From the NCBI RefSeq assembly GCF_900184995.1, contig NZ_LT860099.1, positions 1,455,931-1,519,930 of the forward strand: a stretch of DNA of 64,000 nt. Direction: 5' to 3'. The translations under genes and the position numbers were made by a program. This document shows, piece by piece, positions 7,944 through 15,552 of the stretch; position 1 is the first letter of the stretch; each line of letters begins with the position of its first letter. A model generated the notes under the pieces. That model ran no database searches. It was not told the origin of the DNA and saw only the letters and a list, made by a program, of their open reading frames with translations. Origin of the DNA: Konateibacter massiliensis (GTDB lineage: Bacteria > Bacillota > Clostridia > Lachnospirales > Lachnospiraceae).

Positions 7944-9905
7944 ATGAAAATCACACTAAAAGACGGTTCTTTTAAAGAATACGCAAATTCCATGTCCGTT
8001 ATCGATATCGCTTTCGATATCAGCGAAGGGCTTGCCAGAATGGCATGTGCCGGAGAAATCAACGGTAAAACAGTGGATTTAAGAACAATTGTAAATGAGG
8101 ACTGCGAGTTAAGCATTTTAACTTTCAACGATGAAAAGGGAAAAGCGGCATACCGCCATACTACCTCCCATGTTTTGGCTGAGGCTGTAAAAAAACTTTA
8201 CCCTGATGCCAAGCTTGCCATCGGGCCTTCCATTGATACGGGCTTTTATTATGACTTTGAATCTAAGCCATTCACAAGAGAAGACTTGGACGCTATTGAA
8301 AAAGAGATGAAAGCCATTATCAAAAAGGGCGATAACTTGGAGAAATTTACACTTCCAAGAGAGGAAGCCATCGCACTGATGAAAGAGAGACAGGAGCCAT
8401 ATAAAGTAGAGTTAATCGAAGATTTGCCGGAGGGCGAAGTTATCTCCTTCTACAAGCAGGGTGATTTTGTGGACCTTTGTGCCGGTCCTCATCTGATGAG
8501 CACAAAAGCAATCAAGGCCTTTAAGCTTATCTCCGCTTCCGGTGCTTACTGGAGAGGCAATGAAAAAAATAAAATGCTTACCAGAATATACGGTACAGCA
8601 TTTGCCAAAAAATCAGACTTAGACGAATATCTCGTTCATCTGGAGGATATCAAAAAGCGTGACCATAACAAGCTTGGACGTGAGATGGAGCTTTTTGCAA
8701 CGGTTGATGTAATCGGACAGGGACTTCCTCTCCTGCTTCCAAAGGGTGCTAAGATGATACAGGTTCTTCAACGATGGATTGAGGATGAGGAAGAAAAAAG
8801 AGGATATCTGAGAACAAAAACTCCTCTTATGGCAAAGAGCGACCTGTATAAAATCTCCGGTCACTGGGATCATTATAAGGAAGGTATGTTTGTCCTTGGT
8901 GACGAGGAAAAAGATAAAGAAGTATTTGCACTTCGCCCTATGACATGTCCATTCCAGTATTATGTATACAAAAATAGTCAGAAATCTTACCGCGATTTAC
9001 CGCTTCGCTACGGTGAGACATCTACACTTTTTAGAAATGAAGATTCCGGCGAAATGCACGGATTGACTCGTGTTCGCCAGTTTACAATTTCAGAGGGACA
9101 TCTTATTGTAAGACCGGACCAGATGGATGAGGAATTTAAAGGTTGTCTTGATTTAGCAAGATACTGCTTCCAGACTTTGGGACTTTCAGATGAGGTAACT
9201 TATCGCTTGTCTAAATGGGACCCGAACAATCGTGAAAAATATATTGGTGATGCCGAAGTCTGGGAAGAGACACAGAGTAGAATCCGCAATATTTTGATTG
9301 AGCTTGGAATTGAATTTACAGAGGAAGAAGGCGAAGCTGCTTTCTACGGTCCTAAAGTGGATATTCAGGCGAAAAATGTGTATGGCAAAGAGGATACCAT
9401 GATTACCATCCAATGGGATGCTTTGATTGCAGAACAGTTTGATATGTATTATATCGACCAGAATGGTGACAAGGTTCGTCCTTTCATCATCCACAGAACA
9501 TCTCTTGGTTGCTATGAGAGAACCCTTGCATGGTTAATTGAAAAATATTCCGGTTTATTCCCGACATGGTTATGTCCGGAACAGGTTCGTGTTCTTCCGA
9601 TTTCAGAAAAATATCATGACTATGCACATCAAGTAGAAAAAGAATTAAAAGAAAACGGAATTCTTGCTACTGTTGATGAGCGAGCTGAGAAAATCGGTTA
9701 CAAAATCAGAGAAACAAGATTAGATCGTGTACCTTACATGCTTGTAGTCGGACAGAAAGAAGAGGAAGACGGTTTGGTATCTGTCAGAAGCCGTTTTGCT
9801 GGCGATGAAGGTCAAAAAACACTTGATGAATTTATTAATGCAATCTGCAAGGAAATCAGAACGAAAGAAATTCGTGAGGTTACCGTGACAGAGGAAAGCA
9901 AGTAA
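7944..9905 (+). CDS. thrS: Threonyl-tRNA synthetase
   Basis: Cytoplasmic class II synthetase charging tRNA-Thr, 653 residues. The start ATG at 7944 follows AAAGGAG after the T-box terminator; reading further upstream would translate the leader. Domains: TGS (1-60), editing domain with HxxxH (His72, His76) and VDLCAGPH, catalytic core with the zinc cysteine in RPMTCPF, motif 2 around LRYGETSTLFRNE, motif 3 in RTSLGCYERTLAWLIE, and the C-terminal anticodon-binding domain (from about 545). Regulated by the T-box leader, which agrees with the Thr specifier codon. No anomalies. Confidence 0.98.
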   Translation: MKITLKDGSFKEYANSMSVIDIAFDISEGLARMACAGEINGKTVDLRTIVNEDCELSILTFNDEKGKAAYRHTTSHVLAEAVKKLYPDAKLAIGPSIDTGFYYDFESKPFTREDLDAIEKEMKAIIKKGDNLEKFTLPREEAIALMKERQEPYKVELIEDLPEGEVISFYKQGDFVDLCAGPHLMSTKAIKAFKLISASGAYWRGNEKNKMLTRIYGTAFAKKSDLDEYLVHLEDIKKRDHNKLGREMELFATVDVIGQGLPLLLPKGAKMIQVLQRWIEDEEEKRGYLRTKTPLMAKSDLYKISGHWDHYKEGMFVLGDEEKDKEVFALRPMTCPFQYYVYKNSQKSYRDLPLRYGETSTLFRNEDSGEMHGLTRVRQFTISEGHLIVRPDQMDEEFKGCLDLARYCFQTLGLSDEVTYRLSKWDPNNREKYIGDAEVWEETQSRIRNILIELGIEFTEEEGEAAFYGPKVDIQAKNVYGKEDTMITIQWDALIAEQFDMYYIDQNGDKVRPFIIHRTSLGCYERTLAWLIEKYSGLFPTWLCPEQVRVLPISEKYHDYAHQVEKELKENGILATVDERAEKIGYKIRETRLDRVPYMLVVGQKEEEDGLVSVRSRFAGDEGQKTLDEFINAICKEIRTKEIREVTVTEESK

Positions 9906-9985
9906 GCACTCGCATAATTTCCGTGAAAACGGTGCATAATATCTCCGTATAGCATTTATTTTATCCTAAATAAGGAGGTATTATT

Positions 9986-10300
9986 ATGACACTATTAGAT
10001 TGTAATGTTACCGATTGTCATTATAATGACAGCAAACTATGCAGCAGAAATAACATTGTGGTAGGCGGCGAAGAGGCCTGTTCCTCCGATTGCACCTGCT
10101 GTGACAGCTTCATGCTTAGGAGCACAGACTCCTTCAGCAACCAGACCGGCGAGGCAACCCGGCCAACAAGTGTCACATGTGAGGCAATTCACTGTGTCTA
10201 TAATGAAAGTAACCTATGCGTAGCAGATCAAATCGGCATTAACGGCCACGGCGCCAACGCAGCAGAGCAGACCCAGTGTGCAACCTTTAAACCACGCTAA
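9986..10300 (+). CDS. Cysteine-rich protein with two DUF1540 domains
   Basis: A 104-residue protein built of two similar cysteine-rich units: CNVTDCHYNDSKLCS...C..CDSF (about 5-45) and CEAIHCVYNESNLCV...CATF (about 64-101). This spacing (CxxxxCxYNxxxxC) is typical of DUF1540, found singly or in tandem in Clostridia. The many cysteines suggest metal binding, but no function is established. AAGGAGG precedes the ATG. It lies 80 bp after thrS and ends in a bidirectional terminator shared with the convergent capA-like gene. Whether it is read through from thrS or has its own promoter is unclear. Confidence 0.85.
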   Translation: MTLLDCNVTDCHYNDSKLCSRNNIVVGGEEACSSDCTCCDSFMLRSTDSFSNQTGEATRPTSVTCEAIHCVYNESNLCVADQIGINGHGANAAEQTQCATFKPR

Positions 10301-10303
10301 AAT

Positions 10304-10336
10304 CAAAAAAGAATGTGCTTTTGCACATTCTTTTTT
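10304..10336. terminator. Bidirectional terminator between DUF1540 gene and capA-like gene
   Basis: AGAATGTGC, loop TTTT, GCACATTCT, flanked by an A-run and a T-run. The same 9-bp stem recurs at 11689, 12552 and 32096. Confidence 0.9.
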
Positions 10337-11522
10337 ATTCCTTTTGTGAAATAACTCCCTCACTGTCAATCACCGCATTTTCTGATATATCCGTCAAATA
10401 CTGATAAATCTCCTGTGAATTGGAGGCTTTGTTTAATACATAGCTCGCGTCTGTCGCACAGGCTTCCACCTGCAATGCTACATTATTGTCTGCTCCTATC
10501 TCCAGCTTTAATAACACTGTTTTGGGAATCTGGTTTCCAAATATAAAATTCCCCAAACTATATACAATAGGCTTTCCTTCATAATATTCAATTCCCTGAA
10601 GTACATGAGGGTGGGCACCAATGATAACATCTGCTCCTGCATCAATATACTGCTTGGCAAGTTCCCTCTGATAATCCTCCGGATACTCACTCTTTTCAAC
10701 ACCCCAGTGCACATAGACAATTACTGTGTCACAAGCGGCATCTGCCTTTTTAATTTCCTCAATTAAATCCGTGGGATCATACGTCGTAAAAACTCCCGCT
10801 GATGTTCCTGCTGTCCAGTCAGATACAGGAATAACCCGGCTTGCTGCCAGAATTCCGACCTTTTTTCCGTTTAACTCGAATTCCTTCAGTGCCTTTGCCT
10901 CATCCTTATTGTTTCCGGCACCGACATATTGAATCCCTGCATTATCAAGCGTCTCAAATGTATCAATTAAGGCTTCCCGCCCATAGTCAAGTACATGATT
11001 ATTTGCCAGTGTAACAAGGTCTATTCCCAAGTCCTGAAACACATTAACCCTTGCTGGGTCTATACGAAACGTAAATTGCTTGTCCTCCATCGCAGTTCCC
11101 CTGCTGCTGAAAGGAAATTCCTCATTCACCACCGTTAAATCCGCACCGGTCATTTCCTCTGCTATCTCTGAGGAAACCATTCCGGTGATCCCGCGGTTAT
11201 CATATTGGGACAACAAATATCCGGTGAGCAGAATATCTCCCGTAAAAACCAGCTTTGCCGTCTGTTCCGGTTCTTCTTCCACAATCTCTGGCGGCTCTGT
11301 GCTTTCTTGCTCCTGCTGCACAGGCGGCACAACTTCATTTTCTTTGGCAGGCTTCTCCTCCGCCGTGTTGTTCTCTTGGGTTACCTCCGTAGAAACAGCC
11401 GGAATCTTCTGATTTTTTATGTAATCCAATATATTGCTGCGATATTTTATACAGCCGATAATAAGCACAATAAACAATATTCCAATACTTATTTCCAGCG
11501 CATGTATCAACACCTTTTTCAT
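10335..11522 (-). CDS. CapA-family poly-gamma-glutamate-synthesis-type protein, membrane-anchored
   Basis: 395 residues with a single N-terminal transmembrane helix (about 5-24), a Glu/Pro/Thr-rich spacer (about 42-85) and a PGA_cap (CapA) metallophosphoesterase-like domain. Visible blocks are VFTGDILL, LTVVNEEFP, TLANNHVLDYG, YVHWG and IIGAHPHVLQG...YSLGNFIFG. The topology implies an extracellular enzyme tethered to the membrane. CapA acts with CapB/CapC in poly-gamma-glutamate capsule export, but no capB or capC is nearby, so this solitary homologue may act in another cell-surface pathway. It has a good promoter at 11556-11584 and shares a terminator with the convergent DUF1540 gene. Confidence 0.85.
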   Translation of the reverse strand: MKKVLIHALEISIGILFIVLIIGCIKYRSNILDYIKNQKIPAVSTEVTQENNTAEEKPAKENEVVPPVQQEQESTEPPEIVEEEPEQTAKLVFTGDILLTGYLLSQYDNRGITGMVSSEIAEEMTGADLTVVNEEFPFSSRGTAMEDKQFTFRIDPARVNVFQDLGIDLVTLANNHVLDYGREALIDTFETLDNAGIQYVGAGNNKDEAKALKEFELNGKKVGILAASRVIPVSDWTAGTSAGVFTTYDPTDLIEEIKKADAACDTVIVYVHWGVEKSEYPEDYQRELAKQYIDAGADVIIGAHPHVLQGIEYYEGKPIVYSLGNFIFGNQIPKTVLLKLEIGADNNVALQVEACATDASYVLNKASNSQEIYQYLTDISENAVIDSEGVISQKE

Positions 11523-11555
11523 AATGAAACTGTTTCCTTTCTGTTTACTACTTTT

Positions 11556-11584
11556 ATTATACTTTGATATTCCTATTCTGTAAA
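11556..11584 (-). promoter_or_regulatory. Promoter of the capA-like gene
   Basis: Minus strand: -35 TTTACA (11579-11584), 17-nt spacer, -10 TATAAT (11556-11561), about 35 nt before the ATG. Confidence 0.7.
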
Positions 11585-11684
11585 TGAGGCTTTTTTCTTA
11601 CATTAAAATGAATACCCCTTTAGAATCCAAAAACGCTACCCCCATTCATTTATATGATAGAGACAGCGTTCTTATGTTTATAGA

Positions 11685-11709
11685 ACAAAGAATGTGCAAA
11701 GCACATTCT
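11685..11709 (-). terminator. Terminator of the phospholipase C-like gene
   Basis: AGAATGTGC (11689-11697), 3-nt loop, GCACATTCT; on the minus strand it is followed by TTTGTTCT. Same stem as at 10304, 12552 and 32096. Confidence 0.7.
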
Positions 11710-11718
11710 CCGTATTTC

Positions 11719-12309
11719 TTATGCCGCAAAATGATATGCTTTTATGTTCATCTGCTTTTCCAACAAGTATACAATTGATGCTACTACCTGAAGTGCCATG
11801 TTGACAATGTATTGGCAATCCTCCTGAACGGAGCGCTTAAATTTCAAATATTCTTCATGTGCCTTCGCAATAAACTGAAAAAGTGCTTCCAGTGATTCCA
11901 CCCGAACGAATGTCACACTATTTCTCTCTGCCTCACCGCTTTTGATATACTCTCTTAAACGGTACTTCAAATGCTTCTCATAAATACAGTGGTCCTTCAA
12001 AGAGCCTTCATAAGTATCATTGTGGGGAAACGTAAAATAATCTGCAATATAATGAATAATCTGTCCTAAATTTCTCCAAAATGCTCTTTTGTTATTTATG
12101 TTATTGTCATTTGCTATCGTCAGCTTTTGCATGTCCTCTTTCAGCTTCTCAAATGTAGTATTATACTCATGCTTTGTCGTTAAAAAGGTTGGCTTACAAT
12201 CCGGAAGTATGTTTCCTAAATAGAAAGCCTTCTTGTGTTTTGCTAAATCTTGGATGTCAACGCTGTTTACAATATAACCAGCTAAAGAAATATGGGATTT
12301 TTTTCTCAC
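11719..12309 (-). CDS. Zn-dependent phospholipase C-like protein
   Basis: A 196-residue protein resembling the zinc-dependent phospholipase C / S1-P1 nuclease-type fold. The family's metal-ligand pattern is visible: an N-terminal His in KKSHISLAGYI, LGNILPDCKP, GQIIHYIADYFTFPHND, and a later HCIYEKHLKY. A GTG start at 12309 is chosen because AAGGAG lies just upstream; an in-frame TTG at 12327 would place that site inside the gene. No signal peptide is seen, unlike secreted phospholipases, so a cytoplasmic role is implied and toxin activity should not be assumed. It stands alone between a repeat-rich intergenic region and its own terminator. Confidence 0.65.
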   Translation of the reverse strand: MRKKSHISLAGYIVNSVDIQDLAKHKKAFYLGNILPDCKPTFLTTKHEYNTTFEKLKEDMQKLTIANDNNINNKRAFWRNLGQIIHYIADYFTFPHNDTYEGSLKDHCIYEKHLKYRLREYIKSGEAERNSVTFVRVESLEALFQFIAKAHEEYLKFKRSVQEDCQYIVNMALQVVASIVYLLEKQMNIKAYHFAA

Positions 12310-12437
12310 TTTATTCTCCTTATACAATCGAAAAAAACGTGTCCTAAGTACTAGTATTACTCAACAATCCCATTCTATTCTTTCTTCTAGGAAATAGCAA
12401 GCACTTTTATGTTAATATTTTATGAATTTTACGTGTC

Positions 12438-12485
12438 TTTTTATATACTGGGAAATTCCTCTGAATTTTCCAGTATATAGAAAAA
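12438..12485. repeat. Companion palindrome of repeat copy 3
   Basis: Inverted repeat around TATACTGG-AAATTC with one wobble position, T-run on the left and A-run on the right. It resembles the palindromes at 3714 and 21188 in layout (T-run, central GGAAA and TTTCC, A-run) but has a different outer sequence. Confidence 0.75.
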
Positions 12486-12494
12486 CACTTCGTG

Positions 12495-12572
12495 CTAAAA
12501 TGCGCACTTCACGGAATGGAAGCCGTTGCTAGGCAACCCGCTCGGGCGCCGAGAATGTGCTTTGCACATTCT
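12495..12572 (-). repeat. Dispersed structured intergenic repeat, copy 3 (inverted)
   Basis: Minus-strand copy. The first hairpin is AGAATGTGC-AAA-GCACATTCT rather than the GTGTGAGC stem of other copies. It is followed by the shared GCGCCCGAGCGGGTTGC block, a GTTGC-CTA-GCAAC hairpin and GTGCGCATTTTAG. It lies between rpoD and the phospholipase C-like gene and, unlike copies 1, 2 and 5, is oriented with the upstream gene. Confidence 0.8.
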
Positions 12573-12579
12573 TTTTAGA

Positions 12580-13692
12580 CTATTCTAAAAACTCTTTTAA
12601 CTTGCGGCTTCTATTTGGATGACGCAGCTTACGAAGTGCCTTGGCTTCAATCTGCCTAATTCTTTCTCTTGTAACATTGAACTCTTTTCCTACTTCCTCC
12701 AATGTTCTTGGCGTTCCGTCCTCCAGACCAAAGCGAAGCTTAATCACTTCTCTCTCTCTGTCATTCAGTGTGGAAAGCGCCTCGGAAAGCTCCTGCTTCA
12801 GCATCGTAAAGGCTGCCGAATCTGCCGGAGACAATGCATTGTCGTCTTCGATAAAATCTCCAAGATGGCTGTCTTCCTCCTCACCGATTGGTGTCTCTAG
12901 GGATACCGGGTCTCTTGAAATTTTAAGAACCTCTTCCACCTTTGCTACCGGAATATCCATTCTCTGTGCAATTTCATCACTGGTTGGTTCACGTCCTAAT
13001 TCCTGCATTAAGACTCTTGAGGTACGAAGTGTTTTATTGATTGTCTCAACCATATGCACCGGAACACGAATTGTTTTGGCAAAGTCTGCGATTCCTCTTG
13101 TGATTGCCTGTCTAATCCACCATGTTGCATACGTACTGAATTTATAGCCCTTCTGGTAGTCGAACTTGTCTACCGCCTTCATCAAGCCGATATTTCCCTC
13201 CTGAATCAAATCCAGAAAAGAAAGACCTCTTCCCACATACTTTTTAGCGATGCTGACTACAAGTCTTAAGTTTGACTCGATAAGCTTTTTCTTCGCCTCA
13301 TCATCACCCTCGCTCATCCTTTTGGCAAGACTGATTTCATCCTCCACGGAGAGCAGAGAAATATTTCCGATTTCTTTCAGGTACATTCTGACCGGGTCTT
13401 CAGTACTTACCCCTTCTAATACATCCGTTTCATCTATAATCTCGACTTCTTCGTCATCTTCTTCAGAAAGGATGAACGGATCTTCCTCCTCTTCCTCCGA
13501 AACCTTTGCCGTCAATACGTCTACATTCTGCTTTTCAAAATATTCCAACACCCAATCAAGCTTCTCAGGTGTCAGCTCTATTCCTTCAAATGCATCGTTA
13601 ATTTCCTCCAGCTCCAGCATATTATTGTTTGCTTTTGCTGTCTTTAATAAATTTTCCATAACCTTTGTAAATTTTGCTACTGCTTCATCCAT
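12580..13692 (-). CDS. rpoD: RNA polymerase primary sigma factor (SigA/RpoD)
   Basis: Housekeeping sigma factor, 370 residues. Visible regions: acidic region 1.1 (about 1-90), 1.2 ([17 protein letters not shown]), 2.1-2.4 ([34 protein letters not shown], then [14 protein letters not shown]), region 3, and 4.2 with the helix-turn-helix [29 protein letters not shown] precedes the ATG. In many Firmicutes dnaG is directly upstream; here holA takes that place. An extended -10 promoter lies upstream. Confidence 0.97.
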   Translation of the reverse strand: MDEAVAKFTKVMENLLKTAKANNNMLELEEINDAFEGIELTPEKLDWVLEYFEKQNVDVLTAKVSEEEEEDPFILSEEDDEEVEIIDETDVLEGVSTEDPVRMYLKEIGNISLLSVEDEISLAKRMSEGDDEAKKKLIESNLRLVVSIAKKYVGRGLSFLDLIQEGNIGLMKAVDKFDYQKGYKFSTYATWWIRQAITRGIADFAKTIRVPVHMVETINKTLRTSRVLMQELGREPTSDEIAQRMDIPVAKVEEVLKISRDPVSLETPIGEEEDSHLGDFIEDDNALSPADSAAFTMLKQELSEALSTLNDREREVIKLRFGLEDGTPRTLEEVGKEFNVTRERIRQIEAKALRKLRHPNRSRKLKEFLE

Positions 13693-13745
13693 TTATTTCA
13701 CCCTTTTATTCCATATAATTTCGACTTATTTTGACAAACGACAAC

Positions 13746-13754
13746 ATTATAGCA
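13746..13754 (-). promoter_or_regulatory. Putative extended -10 promoter of rpoD
   Basis: Minus strand TGC-TATAAT (13746-13754) about 55 nt before the rpoD ATG; no convincing -35 at the right distance. Confidence 0.45.
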
Positions 13755-13800
13755 TACTTTCCAGCCGTTGAATACTGAAATTATTAAAAAATTTCTAAAA

Positions 13801-14778
13801 TCAACCGCTAAAAGCAACAATCAAAAGTTCTAAGCTCATTACATCATTCATTCTGCCTGTTTTTACTGATTCCTCGGAGTCTGCACAGGCGTTCAGTGCC
13901 GACTTCAGCCAATCCACCGTAAACCTTGCTGACTGTGCCACATATTTGTTTACAACAAAACCGGGCAGTCCAACCTTTTTTGCAATGTCACCTGATGAAA
14001 AGCCCAAACGTTTTAGATCTTTAATTTGCAACAGCAAATTAAATTGTCTTGTAACCAGAAAAAGAATTCTCATCGGAGGCTCCTTCAGCGCCAGCAAATC
14101 ATAGTAAAGATTAAGCGCCTGCTTTTGCTTTTTGTCCGCCACCGCACTCACCATATCAAATATATTATTTGTAATTCTCGTTGTGCATATGGTTTCAACA
14201 TCTGTCTCCGTTATGCTTTCTCTCTCTCCCACATAGCAAATCAGCTTCTCAAGCTCCTTATAAATGTTGTCCATATCCGTGCCTGTCTTTGATAAAAAGA
14301 GCTGCATTGCACTCTGTGTGATTTTCTTTTCTTCTTTTCCAAGTAACCCCAATATCCATTTTGTCAGGCTGCTTTCCTCCTGATAATTTAACTCCACTGC
14401 TCTTCCTTTGTCTTTTACCCTTTTAAAAAGTCTTCCTCGCTTATCCACCTCGTTTTCAACAAATACAAAGCATGTTGTCTCTGATGGACTTTCTAGATAG
14501 TCCGCCAGCTCGTCACATTTTTCTTTAAAGAATCCACTGTTCTCAATCATAATTACTCTTTTTTCCGCAAAAAAGGGCATGGTCTCTGCTAAATCTATTA
14601 ATTCATTAGGATTAATTCCCTTGCCTTCATAATAACTGTAGTTCATGGTATCATCTGAAGCAACTAATGTTGATTTCAGCTTATTCTTGTACAATCGCTT
14701 TAAATATGATTCTTCACCATAAAGCAAATACATATTCTTAAAATTATTATTTTTCAAATCTTCATTTAAAGTTTTCAT
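13801..14778 (-). CDS. holA: DNA polymerase III subunit delta
   Basis: Clamp-loader delta subunit (YqeN type), 325 residues; it opens the beta sliding clamp during replication. The N-terminal AAA+-like domain starts with NMYLLYGEESYL, without a functional Walker A as expected for delta. FFAEKRVIMIENSGFF and the C-terminal collar domain (LNLYYDLLALKEPPMRILFLVTRQF) follow the family pattern. It has a strong promoter at 14803-14832. It lies just upstream of rpoD in the same direction with a 108-bp gap, so partial read-through into rpoD is possible. Confidence 0.92.
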   Translation of the reverse strand: MKTLNEDLKNNNFKNMYLLYGEESYLKRLYKNKLKSTLVASDDTMNYSYYEGKGINPNELIDLAETMPFFAEKRVIMIENSGFFKEKCDELADYLESPSETTCFVFVENEVDKRGRLFKRVKDKGRAVELNYQEESSLTKWILGLLGKEEKKITQSAMQLFLSKTGTDMDNIYKELEKLICYVGERESITETDVETICTTRITNNIFDMVSAVADKKQKQALNLYYDLLALKEPPMRILFLVTRQFNLLLQIKDLKRLGFSSGDIAKKVGLPGFVVNKYVAQSARFTVDWLKSALNACADSEESVKTGRMNDVMSLELLIVAFSG

Positions 14779-14802
14779 CTAATACCTCCGCCACTCTTCT
14801 AC

Positions 14803-14832
14803 ATTTTAATGCAGAATTTGACTCTTTGTCAA
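14803..14832 (-). promoter_or_regulatory. holA promoter
   Basis: Minus strand: perfect -35 TTGACA (14827-14832), 18-nt spacer, -10 TAAAAT (14803-14808). Confidence 0.6.
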
Positions 14833-14934
14833 CTACCCGAACAGAAATCCTCGTAACAAAATCGTTTCACAACTTTTACTATGTATTCATAGTTCGTTCA
14901 TATTTTCTCCATATTCATTTTTTATAATCTAAAA

Positions 14935-15059
14935 CATAGTAATAAAACTTTTTCATATTCAACCGCCAACCTAGTTGGCAAAATTCTCCCTTTTATTATA
15001 GTAACAAAACAATAGCGAGCCGCTGGATACCCACCAGCGGTTATTGTTTTGTCTTTTTT
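14935..15059 (+). ncRNA. Candidate small RNA ending in a strong terminator
   Basis: The 445-bp space between holA and the 49-residue gene has no further plausible coding sequence. It holds a TATAAT at 14923-14928 (poor -35), a perfect 6-bp hairpin GCCAAC-CTA-GTTGGC (14965-14979), and a long terminator-like stem (15004-15052) followed by CTTTTTT. The terminator has no gene before it on this strand. It therefore either ends a small RNA starting near 14935 or blocks antisense transcription. No known RNA family is recognised. Confidence 0.45.
15004..15059 (+). terminator. Strong orphan terminator
   Basis: ACAAAACAATA (15004-15014) pairs with TATTGTTTTGT (15042-15052). An inner CCGCTGG/CCAGCGG stem makes it nearly continuous. 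It is followed by six T (15054-15059). Confidence 0.85.
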
Positions 15060-15148
15060 CAATACCGACGGTAATATCTGACTTTTGCTATATAATAAAT
15101 TTTATTTACACTTTTGTTGATTCTTTTATTATATTTTTTAATTTTTTG

Positions 15149-15177
15149 TTTACTTTTTCCTCTTTTTATTTTATAAT
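15149..15177 (+). promoter_or_regulatory. Promoter of the 49-residue gene
   Basis: -35 TTTACT (15149-15154), 17-nt spacer, -10 TATAAT (15172-15177), 47 nt before the ATG. Confidence 0.6.
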
Positions 15178-15223
15178 TTTAGTAAGTTTCAAGTAATTCA
15201 GCATAATACTGGAGGGGAATTAT

Positions 15224-15373
15224 ATGAATGAGAGCGAACAGATCGCGAAATTGCAATCCGAACTAAGGAATCTGGAATATGAATGTGAAATGTGGCGAAA
15301 AACTTCTAACCAGTTAACAGAGACATTAAATAAACTAATATCTACATTTATATTTAACAAGGATAAAGCCTGA
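15224..15373 (+). CDS. Small coiled-coil protein, 49 residues, unknown function
   Basis: Starts with ATG at 15224 after a perfect GGAGGGG site and ends with TGA at 15371-15373. The sequence begins MNESEQIAKLQSELRNLEY, with a heptad-like pattern of Leu, Ile and Tyr through residue 40, one Cys (residue 21) and Trp24. It should form one amphipathic helix or a short coiled coil. It has its own promoter and its own terminator at 15365-15397, so it is a complete monocistronic unit on the opposite strand from its neighbours. I do not recognise a family. Its size and helix suggest a regulator that binds a larger protein (compare Spo0E-type small proteins), but the Spo0E SQELD motif is absent. Confidence 0.7.
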   Translation: MNESEQIAKLQSELRNLEYECEMWRKTSNQLTETLNKLISTFIFNKDKA

Positions 15374-15397
15374 TTGTAAAAATCGGCTTTATTTTTG
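15365..15397 (+). terminator. Terminator of the 49-residue gene
   Basis: AAAGCC-t-GATT stem pairing with AATCGGCTTT (15365-15390), followed by ATTTTTG. It overlaps the stop codon. Confidence 0.8.
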
Positions 15398-15430
15398 TCA
15401 ATGACAAAATGTGCGTTGCATGGTCTCTGA

Positions 15431-15506
15431 TAAGAAAGTGTGAGTATTGCTCACACTTCGCGCCCGATCAGGCTGCGAAGCAACAACTTCTACTCGCACT
15501 TTCTTA
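15431..15506 (+). repeat. Dispersed structured intergenic repeat, copy 4 (variant)
   Basis: Begins with the AAGTGTGAGT-ATT-GCTCACACTT hairpin and the CGCGCCCGA...GCTGCGAAGCAACAACTTC block. Its right end is ACTCGCACTTTCTTA, which is complementary to its own left end TAAGAAAGTGTGAGT with a single G-T wobble. The whole element is therefore bounded by 15-bp inverted repeats. No companion palindrome. It lies between the 49-residue gene and polC. Confidence 0.75.
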
Positions 15507-15552
15507 GCAGAATTGCACCCTCGGTGCTTTTAACATCCACTTCTCACTTCTT

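Noticed and set aside
11584-11778. Plus-strand frame of 64 codons between capA-like and phospholipase-like genes
   Set aside because: It covers the terminator of the minus-strand gene, has no ribosome site and begins inside the capA promoter.
11719-12309. Phospholipase C-like protein as a secreted toxin
   Set aside because: No signal sequence and no toxin-type C2 domain; only the metal-ligand pattern is shared.
13250-13771. Plus-strand frame of 173 codons opposite rpoD
   Set aside because: Very Ser-rich translation is the mirror of the Glu/Asp-rich region 1.1 of RpoD; a shadow frame.
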